Positions 44,573 to 53,839 of a DNA stretch of 64,000 bases are shown here, one piece after another. Each line of letters starts with the position of its first letter. The stretch's first letter is position 1. The stretch lies in the NCBI RefSeq assembly GCF_000447795.1, contig NZ_AUNI01000020.1, forward strand, positions 310,001-374,000, read 5' to 3'. This stretch comes from Bacteriovorax sp. Seq25_V (GTDB lineage Bacteria; Bdellovibrionota; Bacteriovoracia; Bacteriovoracales; Bacteriovoracaceae). The notes under the pieces are model-generated. The model saw nothing but the letters and a program-made list of their open reading frames with translations. It ran no database searches and was not told the origin of the DNA. A program made the translations under genes and the position numbers.

Positions 44573-46180
44573 ATGAAAATTTTTATACTACTCTTACTTT
44601 CATATTATACTCTAGGTTGTGCGAATCTAAGTACTCCTGAGAATATCAATATCGCTATCGATCCTCAAAATGGGACTCATTATTTCTATAATGATTTAAG
44701 ACTTGTTTTCGATCGCCCAAATGTTAGTGCTTCAAACTGTGAAAAAGTAGCTAAAGAGAACAAGTATCTTATGTTTTCTGTAGGTTTAGAAAACTTCATC
44801 CTTTCGGATGAGTTTATGACTTACTCAATAAATGATTATCTCTCAATGTCTGGAGATATGTGTAAAATTGATAATAATCCTTCATCGTTTATTCCAACGA
44901 AAGAAGATAGAAATAAAAGACTCATTAAGAGACGTAAGTTTTTAAATCAGTGTGTTGTCTTTCAATTAACTGACTTTTCAAGAACTGGAATTGATGTTCC
45001 CTCTGAGCAACCAGGTTGTAAAATTACTGAAATTTCTCAAAATGCTGTTAATTTTGAAGGAAGCTTTTGTTTTGTAAAACCAAAGGTTGATAGCTCTATT
45101 GTCTTTACTGTTGATATTAAAGATGAGTGTAAAAGCTTTGACTATTACAAAGAAAATAAAATTGAACTTCAAGATATTCTTGGGAATATCACAGTTTATA
45201 AGTCTGGAGATGCTACAGGGAAGTCAATTGACTTAACATCTCTTAAACAAATGGACTTTAGAATATCTGTAAACTCGCCAAAAGACCTGATCCCAACAAA
45301 TGTTGATTACGGCGATGATCGTCCGACATGGCCTACGACATGGAATGTAAGTGATTTATATCTAGGGGAACCAAAAATTCTTACAGGTTCTGATCTTTTT
45401 GACGAAATCACTGTCCCTGTTTTTGCTAATAATAACTGTCCACTTACTTGTAAAGAAGGCCTATGTGCTTCAAGTTGTACATATTCGCAACCTGTGACTG
45501 GAGAGTTTCTTCTATATGAAGTTAATGGGAGTAAAAAAGAACTACTCGCTTCATGGTTTGATGGTGGAATTGTTCCTGCTAATTGGGCCGGTTATGTGAA
45601 TGGAGTAGGTGTAAAAATTCAAAAGGAACTTCTGCAAGAAGGGAAAGACTACGTTCTTGAGTATGATATTAGTGATCAAGAACTTAATTATATGAGCTTA
45701 AAGGGAAGAATTACTAAACAAATAAAAATGAATGCTAATAATATTCCTGAGCTTAGACGTGGAGGGCTTGGTATAAGAGAGATTCCACAAATTGGTACAA
45801 TTGGAGAAATAAAAAAATTACCAATGATTGACTCTATTGTTGGTATTTACTTTTCTGGTAGTGGGTTTAATGGTGTAAGAAACGCTTTGAACTCGATTTC
45901 TCGCACTTTTAAGAGTTCTTTCTGGCCCCCTTACTTTGATAAGGTATGCACAGATAGCAAATGTATCGATCAAAAAAAGAGCAAGTTAAAGCTTTCTCTA
46001 GGATTCAAATTATTAAAGAAAAACAAAGGTTTTAAAATTAGTGATGTCAATTTTTCAAAAACATCAAATTTTTCTAAAGATATTCATATTTCAGATTATA
46101 AGTTTCCAAAAATTAATTGTGGATTGGTTCAAGACGATAGCGATGGGCCAGACTTTGATGACGTGGTATTTGATTTTTAA
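44573..46180 (+). CDS. Lipoprotein of unknown family in the exported cluster
   Basis: 535 aa. Signal sequence with lipobox TLGC (lipid on C16). The body is beta-rich with about 15 Cys, including a dense CPLTCKEGLCASSC patch near residue 290. The C-terminal quarter has a Gly/Ile/Lys-rich run and a hydrophobic stretch around IVGIYFSGSGF. No family was recognised. It ends one base into the start of the next gene (TAATG). Likely anchors the system to the outer membrane; this is inferred from the lipobox. Confidence 0.75.
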   Translation: MKIFILLLLSYYTLGCANLSTPENINIAIDPQNGTHYFYNDLRLVFDRPNVSASNCEKVAKENKYLMFSVGLENFILSDEFMTYSINDYLSMSGDMCKIDNNPSSFIPTKEDRNKRLIKRRKFLNQCVVFQLTDFSRTGIDVPSEQPGCKITEISQNAVNFEGSFCFVKPKVDSSIVFTVDIKDECKSFDYYKENKIELQDILGNITVYKSGDATGKSIDLTSLKQMDFRISVNSPKDLIPTNVDYGDDRPTWPTTWNVSDLYLGEPKILTGSDLFDEITVPVFANNNCPLTCKEGLCASSCTYSQPVTGEFLLYEVNGSKKELLASWFDGGIVPANWAGYVNGVGVKIQKELLQEGKDYVLEYDISDQELNYMSLKGRITKQIKMNANNIPELRRGGLGIREIPQIGTIGEIKKLPMIDSIVGIYFSGSGFNGVRNALNSISRTFKSSFWPPYFDKVCTDSKCIDQKKSKLKLSLGFKLLKKNKGFKISDVNFSKTSNFSKDIHISDYKFPKINCGLVQDDSDGPDFDDVVFDF

Positions 46181-47415
46181 TGAATAAAATTTATTTTAAA
46201 CTCACATTCATTTTTCTTCTTTCTCTCTCTGTAGTTGCAAGAATTAATTGTCCTGACTATAAGGCCGTTGTCTGCCATGCAGGAAGTGAAATCAACCCTC
46301 ACTATGTTGAGGTATGCGTATCATTTTCATCTTTATACGGTCACCTTGCTGAACATGAGAATGACTACTACGGTGAGTGTGGACTTAGAAATGTGAAAAA
46401 ATCCTATGTATGCAATGCTGGAATGAGACATCAGGATGTTGATAATCAAATTTGCATCAACAAAGATGAAGGTGAACCACGTTTTGTTTCTCAATGTGAG
46501 CCAGGTGCTGCAAACTGTGTTTGTACTTCAGCAAAAGACTTATACTTATTTGATTATTTCTCTGTTGAGTTATCAACTTATAACCCATTGACTGAAGTTA
46601 GTTCAAATACAGAAGTTAAAAATATCAATGCAGGAAAGGCTACCTTCAATGTCGCAACGACAGATCCTGCATACACAAGAATTACAGAAGATAACGGACT
46701 TTCATTTAAACTAGGTTCAGAACGCCTTAATGGTGAATATTTTGTTGATACATGTTGGATGAATACAACTGGTCTTGAGCAATATAGCCTAGATTTTACA
46801 ATCAATTCTAGTGTTATAGCTGAAAGTAGTAATGGAATTTCTTATCCAATTCACTCGGGCCTACATTCTCGATTCCTTCTTTATTGTGATCAGAATTTTG
46901 ATGGGAATTTTGACTACTCAACAGTATCGCTTGTTGACGGGACTTCATATCTACCATTTGGAACAGGACAACAAGCGTCTTTTGATTATGCAGTATCAAA
47001 CTCTGAGTTTTGTTTTATTCGTCAATCTTTTAAGGAAATCTATCCAGACAGAATGAGAGACTGGGATTTGAAAAATATTACAGTCTTAAATAACGTTGAA
47101 TCACACGAAGAAGTTATCACTGATGGGCCAATTCGAATTTGTCATGTTCAAGAAATTACCAACGGTAATAATAATGGAACGAATGGTTCATATGGCTCAA
47201 TGATTGAAACTGTTAAGGTTGGGGCGAGCTTTCAGACTATTGATAATAAGAAGATTTATGAGTGTACAAACTTAAGGTTTAACAATTCTGATCATCTAAA
47301 GTCATATATCAAATATGGGAAGGATGAGAAAGACTTTAGAGATGTTCATCAACATGATTATGTAGGAATTTGTAATAATATTTGTGGCCCAATTCATGGG
47401 AATGGCGCCAATTAG
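46180..47415 (+). CDS. Exported Cys-rich paralogue of the cluster's first gene
   Basis: 411 aa with a signal peptide (MNKIYFKLTFIFLLSLSVVA). Repeats the motif order of the protein at 43594-44520: VCNAGMRHQDVDNQIC, NCVCTSAKD and LGSERLNGEYFVDTCW. It has extra N- and C-terminal Cys-containing parts; the N-terminal one ends in YYGECGLRN, and the C-terminal one has HQHDYVGICNNICGP. The pair of paralogues in one cluster suggests two subunits of one structure. Coupled to the lipoprotein start (overlap of one base). Confidence 0.75.
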   Translation: MNKIYFKLTFIFLLSLSVVARINCPDYKAVVCHAGSEINPHYVEVCVSFSSLYGHLAEHENDYYGECGLRNVKKSYVCNAGMRHQDVDNQICINKDEGEPRFVSQCEPGAANCVCTSAKDLYLFDYFSVELSTYNPLTEVSSNTEVKNINAGKATFNVATTDPAYTRITEDNGLSFKLGSERLNGEYFVDTCWMNTTGLEQYSLDFTINSSVIAESSNGISYPIHSGLHSRFLLYCDQNFDGNFDYSTVSLVDGTSYLPFGTGQQASFDYAVSNSEFCFIRQSFKEIYPDRMRDWDLKNITVLNNVESHEEVITDGPIRICHVQEITNGNNNGTNGSYGSMIETVKVGASFQTIDNKKIYECTNLRFNNSDHLKSYIKYGKDEKDFRDVHQHDYVGICNNICGPIHGNGAN

Positions 47416-47425
47416 GGAGAATAAC

Positions 47426-47959
47426 GTGAAAATGATTTTAAAAAGTCTATTAATGCTTGGTTTAGTTGCTCAAATGTCATTTGCTGGTGATGTTGATGAT
47501 TTATTTGGAAGTGGAGAAGATCAATTTGAATTTGACCGTTTCTCTGATGAGTCGATCCTATTAGAAATCGACAGAAACGCTGCTATTTCTTGTGACAAAG
47601 GTCTTTGTACACTTCACTCAATGGAAAGTAGATACGGTGGGTTTGAAGTTTCTTTCAATGTTGGACAAGGTACTGGTATGTCAACAAATGGAAAGGATGG
47701 AGTTAATATTTACACTGGTGGTTATGGGACATGTGATACTTGTGACTCTTTAAACTGGGGATTCCAAGTAAAATATTCTCGTGGAAAATGTACTCAAACA
47801 GTTAAAGTACCAAAATCAGTATATTATGCTGTAAACCGTTATATGTATGGTCTTCTTACTGACGAAGGTGGAACAAGAAGAGGTTTTACTCCTGCTGATG
47901 AAGCAATGATTATGTTCTACACTACTATCATGAACAATGTTAAAGGTTGTACAAAGTAA
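47426..47959 (+). CDS. Exported Cys-containing protein of the cluster
   Basis: 177 aa from a GTG at 47426, chosen because AGGGAG lies 6 bp upstream and a signal peptide (about 20 residues) follows; an ATG two codons later is also possible. An acidic segment (GDVDDLFGSGEDQFEFD) is followed by a Cys/Gly-rich part (ISCDKGLCTL, TGGYGTCDTCDSLNWG). No family was recognised. Starts 10 bp after the previous stop. A hairpin follows the gene. Confidence 0.72.
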   Translation: MKMILKSLLMLGLVAQMSFAGDVDDLFGSGEDQFEFDRFSDESILLEIDRNAAISCDKGLCTLHSMESRYGGFEVSFNVGQGTGMSTNGKDGVNIYTGGYGTCDTCDSLNWGFQVKYSRGKCTQTVKVPKSVYYAVNRYMYGLLTDEGGTRRGFTPADEAMIMFYTTIMNNVKGCTK

Positions 47960-47968
47960 TAAATAAAT

Positions 47969-48009
47969 TATGTGGTAAGTAGGGGGATTTACCCTCTACT
48001 TATTACATA
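47969..48009 (+). terminator. Long hairpin after the fifth-from-start exported gene
   Basis: TATGT...ACATA and TAAGTAG...CTACTTA pair around a G-rich/C-rich core (47969-48009). There is no T run, so it may stabilise or process the mRNA rather than terminate it. Confidence 0.4.
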
Positions 48010-48048
48010 GTTGAACAATCTATCTCGATAATCTGGTATAAATCGGCA

Positions 48049-50706
48049 ATGATAAAAATAATAATTTCTCTATTAATTCTAAGCAATATCTTTGCTGCGT
48101 CAGATTTCCATTCTTGGGATAAGGACCTGGCCGATCTGAATTTGGACGTCAATCCAATCGAGCTTAGAAACAGAGCAGGGTGTGCAAAGGATTCAGAGTT
48201 TCCTACACAGTCAGTATTTTTATTAGTCGATAATACTACAATTGGAAAAGCCGCTTACCGTCTTGCTTCACTTACTCGTAAAGATCCAGAAGAGACAACA
48301 AAGCTTGCAATTAAAGCATACCGTAAAAAACTTATCACTTTAACAAATACTATATTTGAAAAGCTTTCTAATAGAGAGTTGCCACTTCTTCCAAACCTAA
48401 CGAGCTCGCTCCATGTACCAAGCCGTTATAAGCAAATTGTACAAGGTTGCTTCGAGCAGGAAGATTGTCCAGAGTTAAATGAATATCTCGAAAAGCTTTG
48501 GGCAAATAGCAAACTTAATGTTCCTGCAGTTAGAAAAATTGTTAATAATTATAAAACAGATAACTTTCATAGCGAAGAGAGCTATCACAAGCTTGATGAG
48601 GATACACGTTTAAGCTGTAACCTTCTAAAAAAATTCTCTCCAATTCAAGCTCATTTATTTGGAACTAAACCTGATCGTGAAGTACTTCAAAAAATTGCAT
48701 CTCGACTCGGTGATACTGCTAAGTACTTTGGTTCGTGTGATGATGAGAGTATCGAGAATCTTAAAGTCGCTGGTTATCAATTGGATATTAGACATCTTGA
48801 TGATTCTCAGTGGAATAAGATTGGTTTTGATTTTTGGAACAGTCTAAAAATCTATCTTTCTTGGGCCTTTAAAAGCACTACTGTCGTCGATTTTGATTAC
48901 GAACTAATAATTCAATCAACTCAAACTGAGGATTCAATTCTTCTAGTTTCTAATGGGTGTAAGAGTATTGAAGTACCAGAGTGTAGTAATGACTACCTAT
49001 CAAAGTCAGTCCTTGCTCAAATGGCGAAAGATGACTTCAAGAAAACAGCTCTTGAGTTGGATGTCTTAAGCCCTGTTGTTAGTGGTGCTCAGGATATCAT
49101 GCTCGAAAATCCATTTACAGCAGTTAATACTGATATTCTTGACCTTGCAACTCGTGAAGACGCAAATAAGTGGATTGAGTCTCTATTTAATAATTTTTCT
49201 GGTACGAAGGCATATATTAAGAATAAACTTACTGTCGCACTAAGCTTCTATACAATCTTAACGAAGAGATTAAGTGTTTCAAAACTTAGTAATGATTTAA
49301 ATCGTTATTACAGTGTTTCTAACTTTGATGATGATAAAATAAAAAATGATATCTACTATATGTGTAGTGAAGCAAAGTTTGTTTCGAGTGAAACATTTAG
49401 TTTTGTAAAAAAGAATATTACATTAATTAAAGATACAAACTTTATTGACTCAATGAAGCTATTTTTCAATGAGAATAGTCTTGAGGATATTGTCAATGAT
49501 TATGAAGCACTTCTTACAGATGTTAACGCATTTTGTGACTCCCTCGATGGAGAGCAGCTATTTGGGGGAGAGTTTGAAGTTGACCGTTCAGGGTTTAAGC
49601 AGTGGTACCTAGACAAGAACTATAAGGTAAAGAATCTAAAGTCTACGAGTGAAGAAAAATTAGCAGAGCTTAACTTAAAGCCATATATTAGTTATGGTGC
49701 TTCTGGTAAAGTGATCTGCCATTCCCCTAGCTCGTGTGTAAGAGAGTCAATCTCACATATCTTAGAAATAACTCGTGCAACATACTATGCTTCAACTTTT
49801 TGGAAATCAAAACATAAAGCAACAAGCTCTGATGTATTTAATCCTTATAGTGAAAGGGTTGCATGTAAGGTTTATGATCCGTGGTTTAAGACTCGTGCGA
49901 CAATAACTAACTTTACATCTGACATCTCTCAGGCAATTGTAAGTAGATTTACTCCAGGTGTACTATACTCTAAGTTTTCTTTACAACCAGGGCACGTTGA
50001 AAGCTTTAACTCTATGGTTAAAGACGGGAAAATCCTTTTCAATAAGAACTTTAAAAAAGAAAAAGTGATGATGGAGCTTGTTTCTGATTTTGGACCTTTA
50101 TTGGGTGTTCCTTGTGCAGTCTCAATTGCTGGAAAGTATTCTAATGGATACAATAACCTTTACCAGTTCAATGGGGTTTCAGTAGGGGCGTGTACTGCAA
50201 AAGACAGTTCTCAAATTATTGTAAATTCTGCATCTGATATTTCGACTCCTGATGGAGATGTGAAGTCGGGATGTTTTGCTTGTCGACTAAACTTCGAGTC
50301 AGTATCAAACACTTTGACTTATTTTAACTATGCAATTGGACCTGTTTACTACCTCGTTCGCTCTGTAGTAAGACTTGTAAAGGGATTAAGTGATCCTGAT
50401 AATATTGCAAGAGATTGGGAAATTGATCTAAATCATTTAAAAAATACTTATAGACGTTTTGGATATATTCCAAAATCTTGTGTAAAAAAACTTACAAAAG
50501 GTAAAGCCTGCCTTGGAAGTTCGAGAGAAGAGAAAGCCGTTTCAATCCTAAATTCTAAGTACAATGTAACAATCTTAGCTGAATCTAAGACTGTGTTTGG
50601 TAATTATAGATTTAAAATTAGAGAGTGTCATAAGCCAGTATCTGTAAACTTTAGAAATGAAGACTCTTTTGAAATTAAGTCTGATTGTAAGCTGGAAAAG
50701 AAATGA
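48049..50706 (+). CDS. Large exported protein of unknown family
   Basis: 885 aa with a signal peptide (MIKIIISLLILSNIFA). Largely helical with about 20 Cys spread along it and a weak hydrophobic segment near 785-805. No enzymatic motif was recognised. It is the longest protein of the cluster and could be its structural core. No Shine-Dalgarno sequence is visible at the ATG. Its stop overlaps the next start (ATGA), so the last two genes are coupled. Confidence 0.72.
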   Translation: MIKIIISLLILSNIFAASDFHSWDKDLADLNLDVNPIELRNRAGCAKDSEFPTQSVFLLVDNTTIGKAAYRLASLTRKDPEETTKLAIKAYRKKLITLTNTIFEKLSNRELPLLPNLTSSLHVPSRYKQIVQGCFEQEDCPELNEYLEKLWANSKLNVPAVRKIVNNYKTDNFHSEESYHKLDEDTRLSCNLLKKFSPIQAHLFGTKPDREVLQKIASRLGDTAKYFGSCDDESIENLKVAGYQLDIRHLDDSQWNKIGFDFWNSLKIYLSWAFKSTTVVDFDYELIIQSTQTEDSILLVSNGCKSIEVPECSNDYLSKSVLAQMAKDDFKKTALELDVLSPVVSGAQDIMLENPFTAVNTDILDLATREDANKWIESLFNNFSGTKAYIKNKLTVALSFYTILTKRLSVSKLSNDLNRYYSVSNFDDDKIKNDIYYMCSEAKFVSSETFSFVKKNITLIKDTNFIDSMKLFFNENSLEDIVNDYEALLTDVNAFCDSLDGEQLFGGEFEVDRSGFKQWYLDKNYKVKNLKSTSEEKLAELNLKPYISYGASGKVICHSPSSCVRESISHILEITRATYYASTFWKSKHKATSSDVFNPYSERVACKVYDPWFKTRATITNFTSDISQAIVSRFTPGVLYSKFSLQPGHVESFNSMVKDGKILFNKNFKKEKVMMELVSDFGPLLGVPCAVSIAGKYSNGYNNLYQFNGVSVGACTAKDSSQIIVNSASDISTPDGDVKSGCFACRLNFESVSNTLTYFNYAIGPVYYLVRSVVRLVKGLSDPDNIARDWEIDLNHLKNTYRRFGYIPKSCVKKLTKGKACLGSSREEKAVSILNSKYNVTILAESKTVFGNYRFKIRECHKPVSVNFRNEDSFEIKSDCKLEKK

Positions 50707-51233
50707 GATATATTTTATTAGTTTTAGTTTCATTAAGTGTTGAGGCCATGAGCGTTGAAGTTTCATGGAATGATAATTTTTCAAAATCTCTAACACTATA
50801 CTGTGAAGGTAATAATGAATGCCTAACATATTTTGATGAAGTAACGGTTATTGAGGAAGAGTTGTGTAATGATTGCTTTTCAACTGACATGACTTCATCA
50901 TTTATTTTTAATGGTATTGGTGAATCAATTACAACTGGAGAATTGGCAGTACCTCTCGATTTTTTTGATCTTTTAAAGTCTAATAACTTTGTTTCGATTG
51001 ACTATGATAGTCCTTATGATTTAGTCACAGGGCAAAGTCGCATTAAGAAGAAGTTGGCATACCGTAATCTTTGTGATGACTCTTCCGCTGATCCCGTTCT
51101 TTTTTTTGAAAAAGATGATTTTGGTAGAATCTCAAATCCAAGATTTATACTATGTGCCGACGGAGTTTATAATTTGGATCTTTTCTCTATTGATGTGAAC
51201 GATGACTTTTTTGGTATTCCTGAATTCTACTAA
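50703..51233 (+). CDS. Exported acidic protein, last gene of the cluster
   Basis: 176 aa with a signal-peptide-like start (MRYILLVLVSLSVEAMS). The mature part is very acidic and has six Cys (LYCEGNNECL, LCNDCF). No family was recognised. Overlaps the 885-aa gene by four bases. Its 3' end overlaps the convergent protease gene by 47 bp. Confidence 0.7.
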   Translation: MRYILLVLVSLSVEAMSVEVSWNDNFSKSLTLYCEGNNECLTYFDEVTVIEEELCNDCFSTDMTSSFIFNGIGESITTGELAVPLDFFDLLKSNNFVSIDYDSPYDLVTGQSRIKKKLAYRNLCDDSSADPVLFFEKDDFGRISNPRFILCADGVYNLDLFSIDVNDDFFGIPEFY

Positions 51234-51729
51234 TTCTCTGAATTACTTCATTAGTTTTATTTTCTCCATATAGGATTTCTAGAAGTTCATTTTCGAATCC
51301 GTACTTGCATGCAAATAAGTCCGCTTCAAATTGTTTATCAAGAACCGATAGCATTGATTGATTATGCCCAAAGTAGATGTGTCCTAGTTCATGAAACAAA
51401 ATGGCAAAAGCAATCGTGTTATCCACAGATCTCACCATACCGATAAACTCAGGATAAAGAATAATGAATTGTTTATTATTATGTGCAGCAAGGGTGGATG
51501 CATACTTTCCCGTAGAATAGAGAAAGCAAAGTTCTTTTTGCTTATTGAGTTTAGTGAAGTCTTCGGGGGTTAATAATTCCATGGATTCTTTGAAGAATCT
51601 ATAGAGTATTTTATCTTGACGTATCCACTCGTGTTCAGCTCTATTAAGAAGAAGTTCTTTGGTTGTCAGCTTAGTTATGTTTTTAGATTTCAACTTTACA
51701 AAGATCATGATTAAATATCGGATAATCAT
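51187..51729 (-). CDS. ImmA/IrrE-like zinc metallopeptidase
   Basis: About 180 aa from the ATG at 51729; an ATG seven codons later and a TTG upstream are also open. LFHELGHIYFGHN is the HExxH motif with an extra His, followed by QFEADLFACKYG, the E-x-x-A zinc/third-ligand element of the ImmA/IrrE family, which cleaves repressors in phages and stress systems. No signal peptide. No adjacent repressor gene is present, so the target is unknown. Confidence 0.75.
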   Translation of the reverse strand: MIIRYLIMIFVKLKSKNITKLTTKELLLNRAEHEWIRQDKILYRFFKESMELLTPEDFTKLNKQKELCFLYSTGKYASTLAAHNNKQFIILYPEFIGMVRSVDNTIAFAILFHELGHIYFGHNQSMLSVLDKQFEADLFACKYGFENELLEILYGENKTNEVIQRISRIQEYQKSHRSHQ

Positions 51730-51806
51730 CAGTTCAATCAACTATAATAATCACTTGATATTATTTGGGAAATACTTACCTAAGAGTCCTTTGAAGTCGA
51801 GATTTC

Positions 51807-52199
51807 TTGTATGATAGTTATATTGGAGTTTTTATTAGAGATTTAATCCTATTTATCTTATTGTTTTTGTCGGTTACAGCTTCTCACGCATACGAGAAGG
51901 CCGATGCTTTTATTGTTGAAGCACTCTCTGGATATTACAAGGTTCTTTCTCCTGTTACTATAAATAAGAAAATAAGTCTTATCGTGGTCAACAAGACGTT
52001 ACATAAGCTTAGAGGCAAATTACAAAGAAATGGACAAGAGGATTTGGCTTTTTTAACAACGGCTCCTGGTAAGTCGACATCGATTGAGTTTGAGTTCGAT
52101 AAATCGAAAAAATATCATTTCATTCCGCTCTCTCCTGCATTCCAAGAAGTAGAATTAAAAATAGGTGAAAAATCATATGAAGTTCCTGCGCAAAGATAA
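51807..52199 (+). CDS. Small exported protein upstream of a phosphoesterase
   Basis: 130 aa read from a TTG at 51807. GGAG lies about 8 bp before an in-frame ATT 9 codons later, so the exact start is doubtful. A hydrophobic signal segment (RDLILFILLFLSVTASHA) is followed by a small beta-rich domain of about 100 aa without Cys, resembling cupredoxin-like or immunoglobulin-like sandwiches. Overlaps the next gene by 23 bp. Function unknown. Confidence 0.55.
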   Translation: MYDSYIGVFIRDLILFILLFLSVTASHAYEKADAFIVEALSGYYKVLSPVTINKKISLIVVNKTLHKLRGKLQRNGQEDLAFLTTAPGKSTSIEFEFDKSKKYHFIPLSPAFQEVELKIGEKSYEVPAQR

Positions 52200-53313
52200 A
52201 ATTGAAAAAACGATTCTCGTAATTTCTGATATCCATCTTGGTGCTGGAGAATACGTTGATGGCCAAAAGAACTATCTCGAAGATTTTCATTCAGATGAAG
52301 AGCTCATTGATTTTTTAGAATATTTTTGTGAAGGAAAGTATGCTAGCCGCGAGATTGAGTTGATCATCAACGGTGACTTTTTTGATCTTCTGGCGGTTCC
52401 TTTTGTCGAATTCTATGATGATGAGTTCTGGTCAGAGAAGGCTTCTTTAAAGAAGTTAGAAATGATTTTAGAGGCCCATGAGGATGTCATGGAAGCACTT
52501 GCAAAGTTCATTGAAAAGAAGAATCGCAAAATTACGATGATTGTAGGAAATCATGATGCAGAGCTTGTTTTTGAGTCTCTTCAGAAAATGGTACTTTCTA
52601 AAATCCCAGATGATAGAGTTGAGAGATTCACCATTCTTTTAAATGAGCATATCGAATATCGTCCCCATGAAAAGGTCTGTGTTAAACACGGGCATGAGTA
52701 CGAGCTTGCACACCACTTCAATAGTGAGGACAATATAATTGAGGACAGTGACGGGGAGAAGTATTTTAATCCACCTTGGGGATCATATTACGTCACACGA
52801 GTCATCAATAAATTCAAAGAAGAGCGTTATCATGTTAATGCTGTGAGACCTATTAATAAATTTTTAATCAACGGCTTAATTTACGATACATTTTTTACTG
52901 CTCGCTTCATCCTCGCTAATATGTTCTACTTTGTGATGGTTCGAACGATCTTCTTATTCAAGTCGAGCAAAAATCTCACAGATCTCTTAAATCACTGTTT
53001 AAAAGAGCTTGAGCTCTTTAAGGATTATGAGTCCCTGACTTATGATTTTCTGAGTAAGAGTAACGATACGCAAGTTCTAATTGTTGGGCACACACACGAA
53101 CCTATTTGTCGTAACTATGCCAATGGTAAAACTTTTATCAATACCGGGACATGGACGCGAATGTATCACCTTGATTTCGGGAAAGATTCTTCAAGTGTTC
53201 AGCTTACTTTTGCAAAGATTGATGTTGTAAAGAATAAAGAGGGAAGTTATCTGAGATCGAATTTGAATTCATGGCAGGGAACTAGTAAGCTCCCATACCA
53301 TAACTTTAATTAG
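52177..53313 (+). CDS. Calcineurin-like metallophosphoesterase
   Basis: 378 aa from the ATG at 52177, chosen because ATAGGTGA lies upstream at good spacing. All motifs of the family are in order: VISDIHLGAG, INGDFFDLL, IVGNHDAEL, VKHGHEYE and IVGHTHEP. About 100 residues between motif 4 and 5 form a helical insert with hydrophobic segments (TARFILANMFYFVMVRT), so it may sit on the membrane, as in UDP-diacylglucosamine pyrophosphatase (LpxH) relatives. The substrate is unknown. Confidence 0.85.
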   Translation: MKFLRKDKIEKTILVISDIHLGAGEYVDGQKNYLEDFHSDEELIDFLEYFCEGKYASREIELIINGDFFDLLAVPFVEFYDDEFWSEKASLKKLEMILEAHEDVMEALAKFIEKKNRKITMIVGNHDAELVFESLQKMVLSKIPDDRVERFTILLNEHIEYRPHEKVCVKHGHEYELAHHFNSEDNIIEDSDGEKYFNPPWGSYYVTRVINKFKEERYHVNAVRPINKFLINGLIYDTFFTARFILANMFYFVMVRTIFLFKSSKNLTDLLNHCLKELELFKDYESLTYDFLSKSNDTQVLIVGHTHEPICRNYANGKTFINTGTWTRMYHLDFGKDSSSVQLTFAKIDVVKNKEGSYLRSNLNSWQGTSKLPYHNFN

Positions 53314-53314
53314 T

Positions 53315-53821
53315 TTATTCTGTTTCAGCGTAGCAGAGCTCAAGATACATTGGCCCATGCGCAGAAGTTAGAGGAATCAGTATAACAGTAGTTCCCTCTG
53401 GGTATTTGATTGTGTGGTTACTACCTTCAATGATCGAAGGGATTGCCATATTTGAGGTATATCCCATTCCTGCAAGATCACGTTTTGCATTCCCCATAAT
53501 CATATTACAGATTTCACCTCCAACATCTCTGATATCTTCGTTAAATTCTGTATATTCTTCCATTAACATTGCTCCAGCTACTTTCAAGTATGTGGCATAT
53601 GGAAATGAGATAACAAGCATAGCACGATAGTCACGCTCTACACCATCTTTACTTAAAGTCCCTGATAGACCAAGTACGGCGGATACATCACCTTGTGATA
53701 GGTTACCTTTCTTTACTTGTGGTTTTCCTGGTTCTAGTTTGGTAAATACCATTGTTTCAAAAACATTTTTTGCAGCATCAATAAATGGTTTTGAAAACTC
53801 TAAAAAATTTGCATTCGACAT
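53315..53821 (-). CDS. cheX: CheX-family CheY phosphatase
   Basis: 168 aa. The CheC/CheX/FliY fold, with the single catalytic motif E-x-x-N in GGEICNMIMGNAK near residue 102; this is the CheX pattern that removes phosphate from CheY. The GNAKRDLAGMGY segment is typical. Last gene of the leftward sigma-28 operon, 18 bp after the degenerate HPt gene and next to CheY, its natural partner. Confidence 0.88.
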   Translation of the reverse strand: MSNANFLEFSKPFIDAAKNVFETMVFTKLEPGKPQVKKGNLSQGDVSAVLGLSGTLSKDGVERDYRAMLVISFPYATYLKVAGAMLMEEYTEFNEDIRDVGGEICNMIMGNAKRDLAGMGYTSNMAIPSIIEGSNHTIKYPEGTTVILIPLTSAHGPMYLELCYAETE

Positions 53822-53839
53822 TACTTCTCCATTTGTCTC

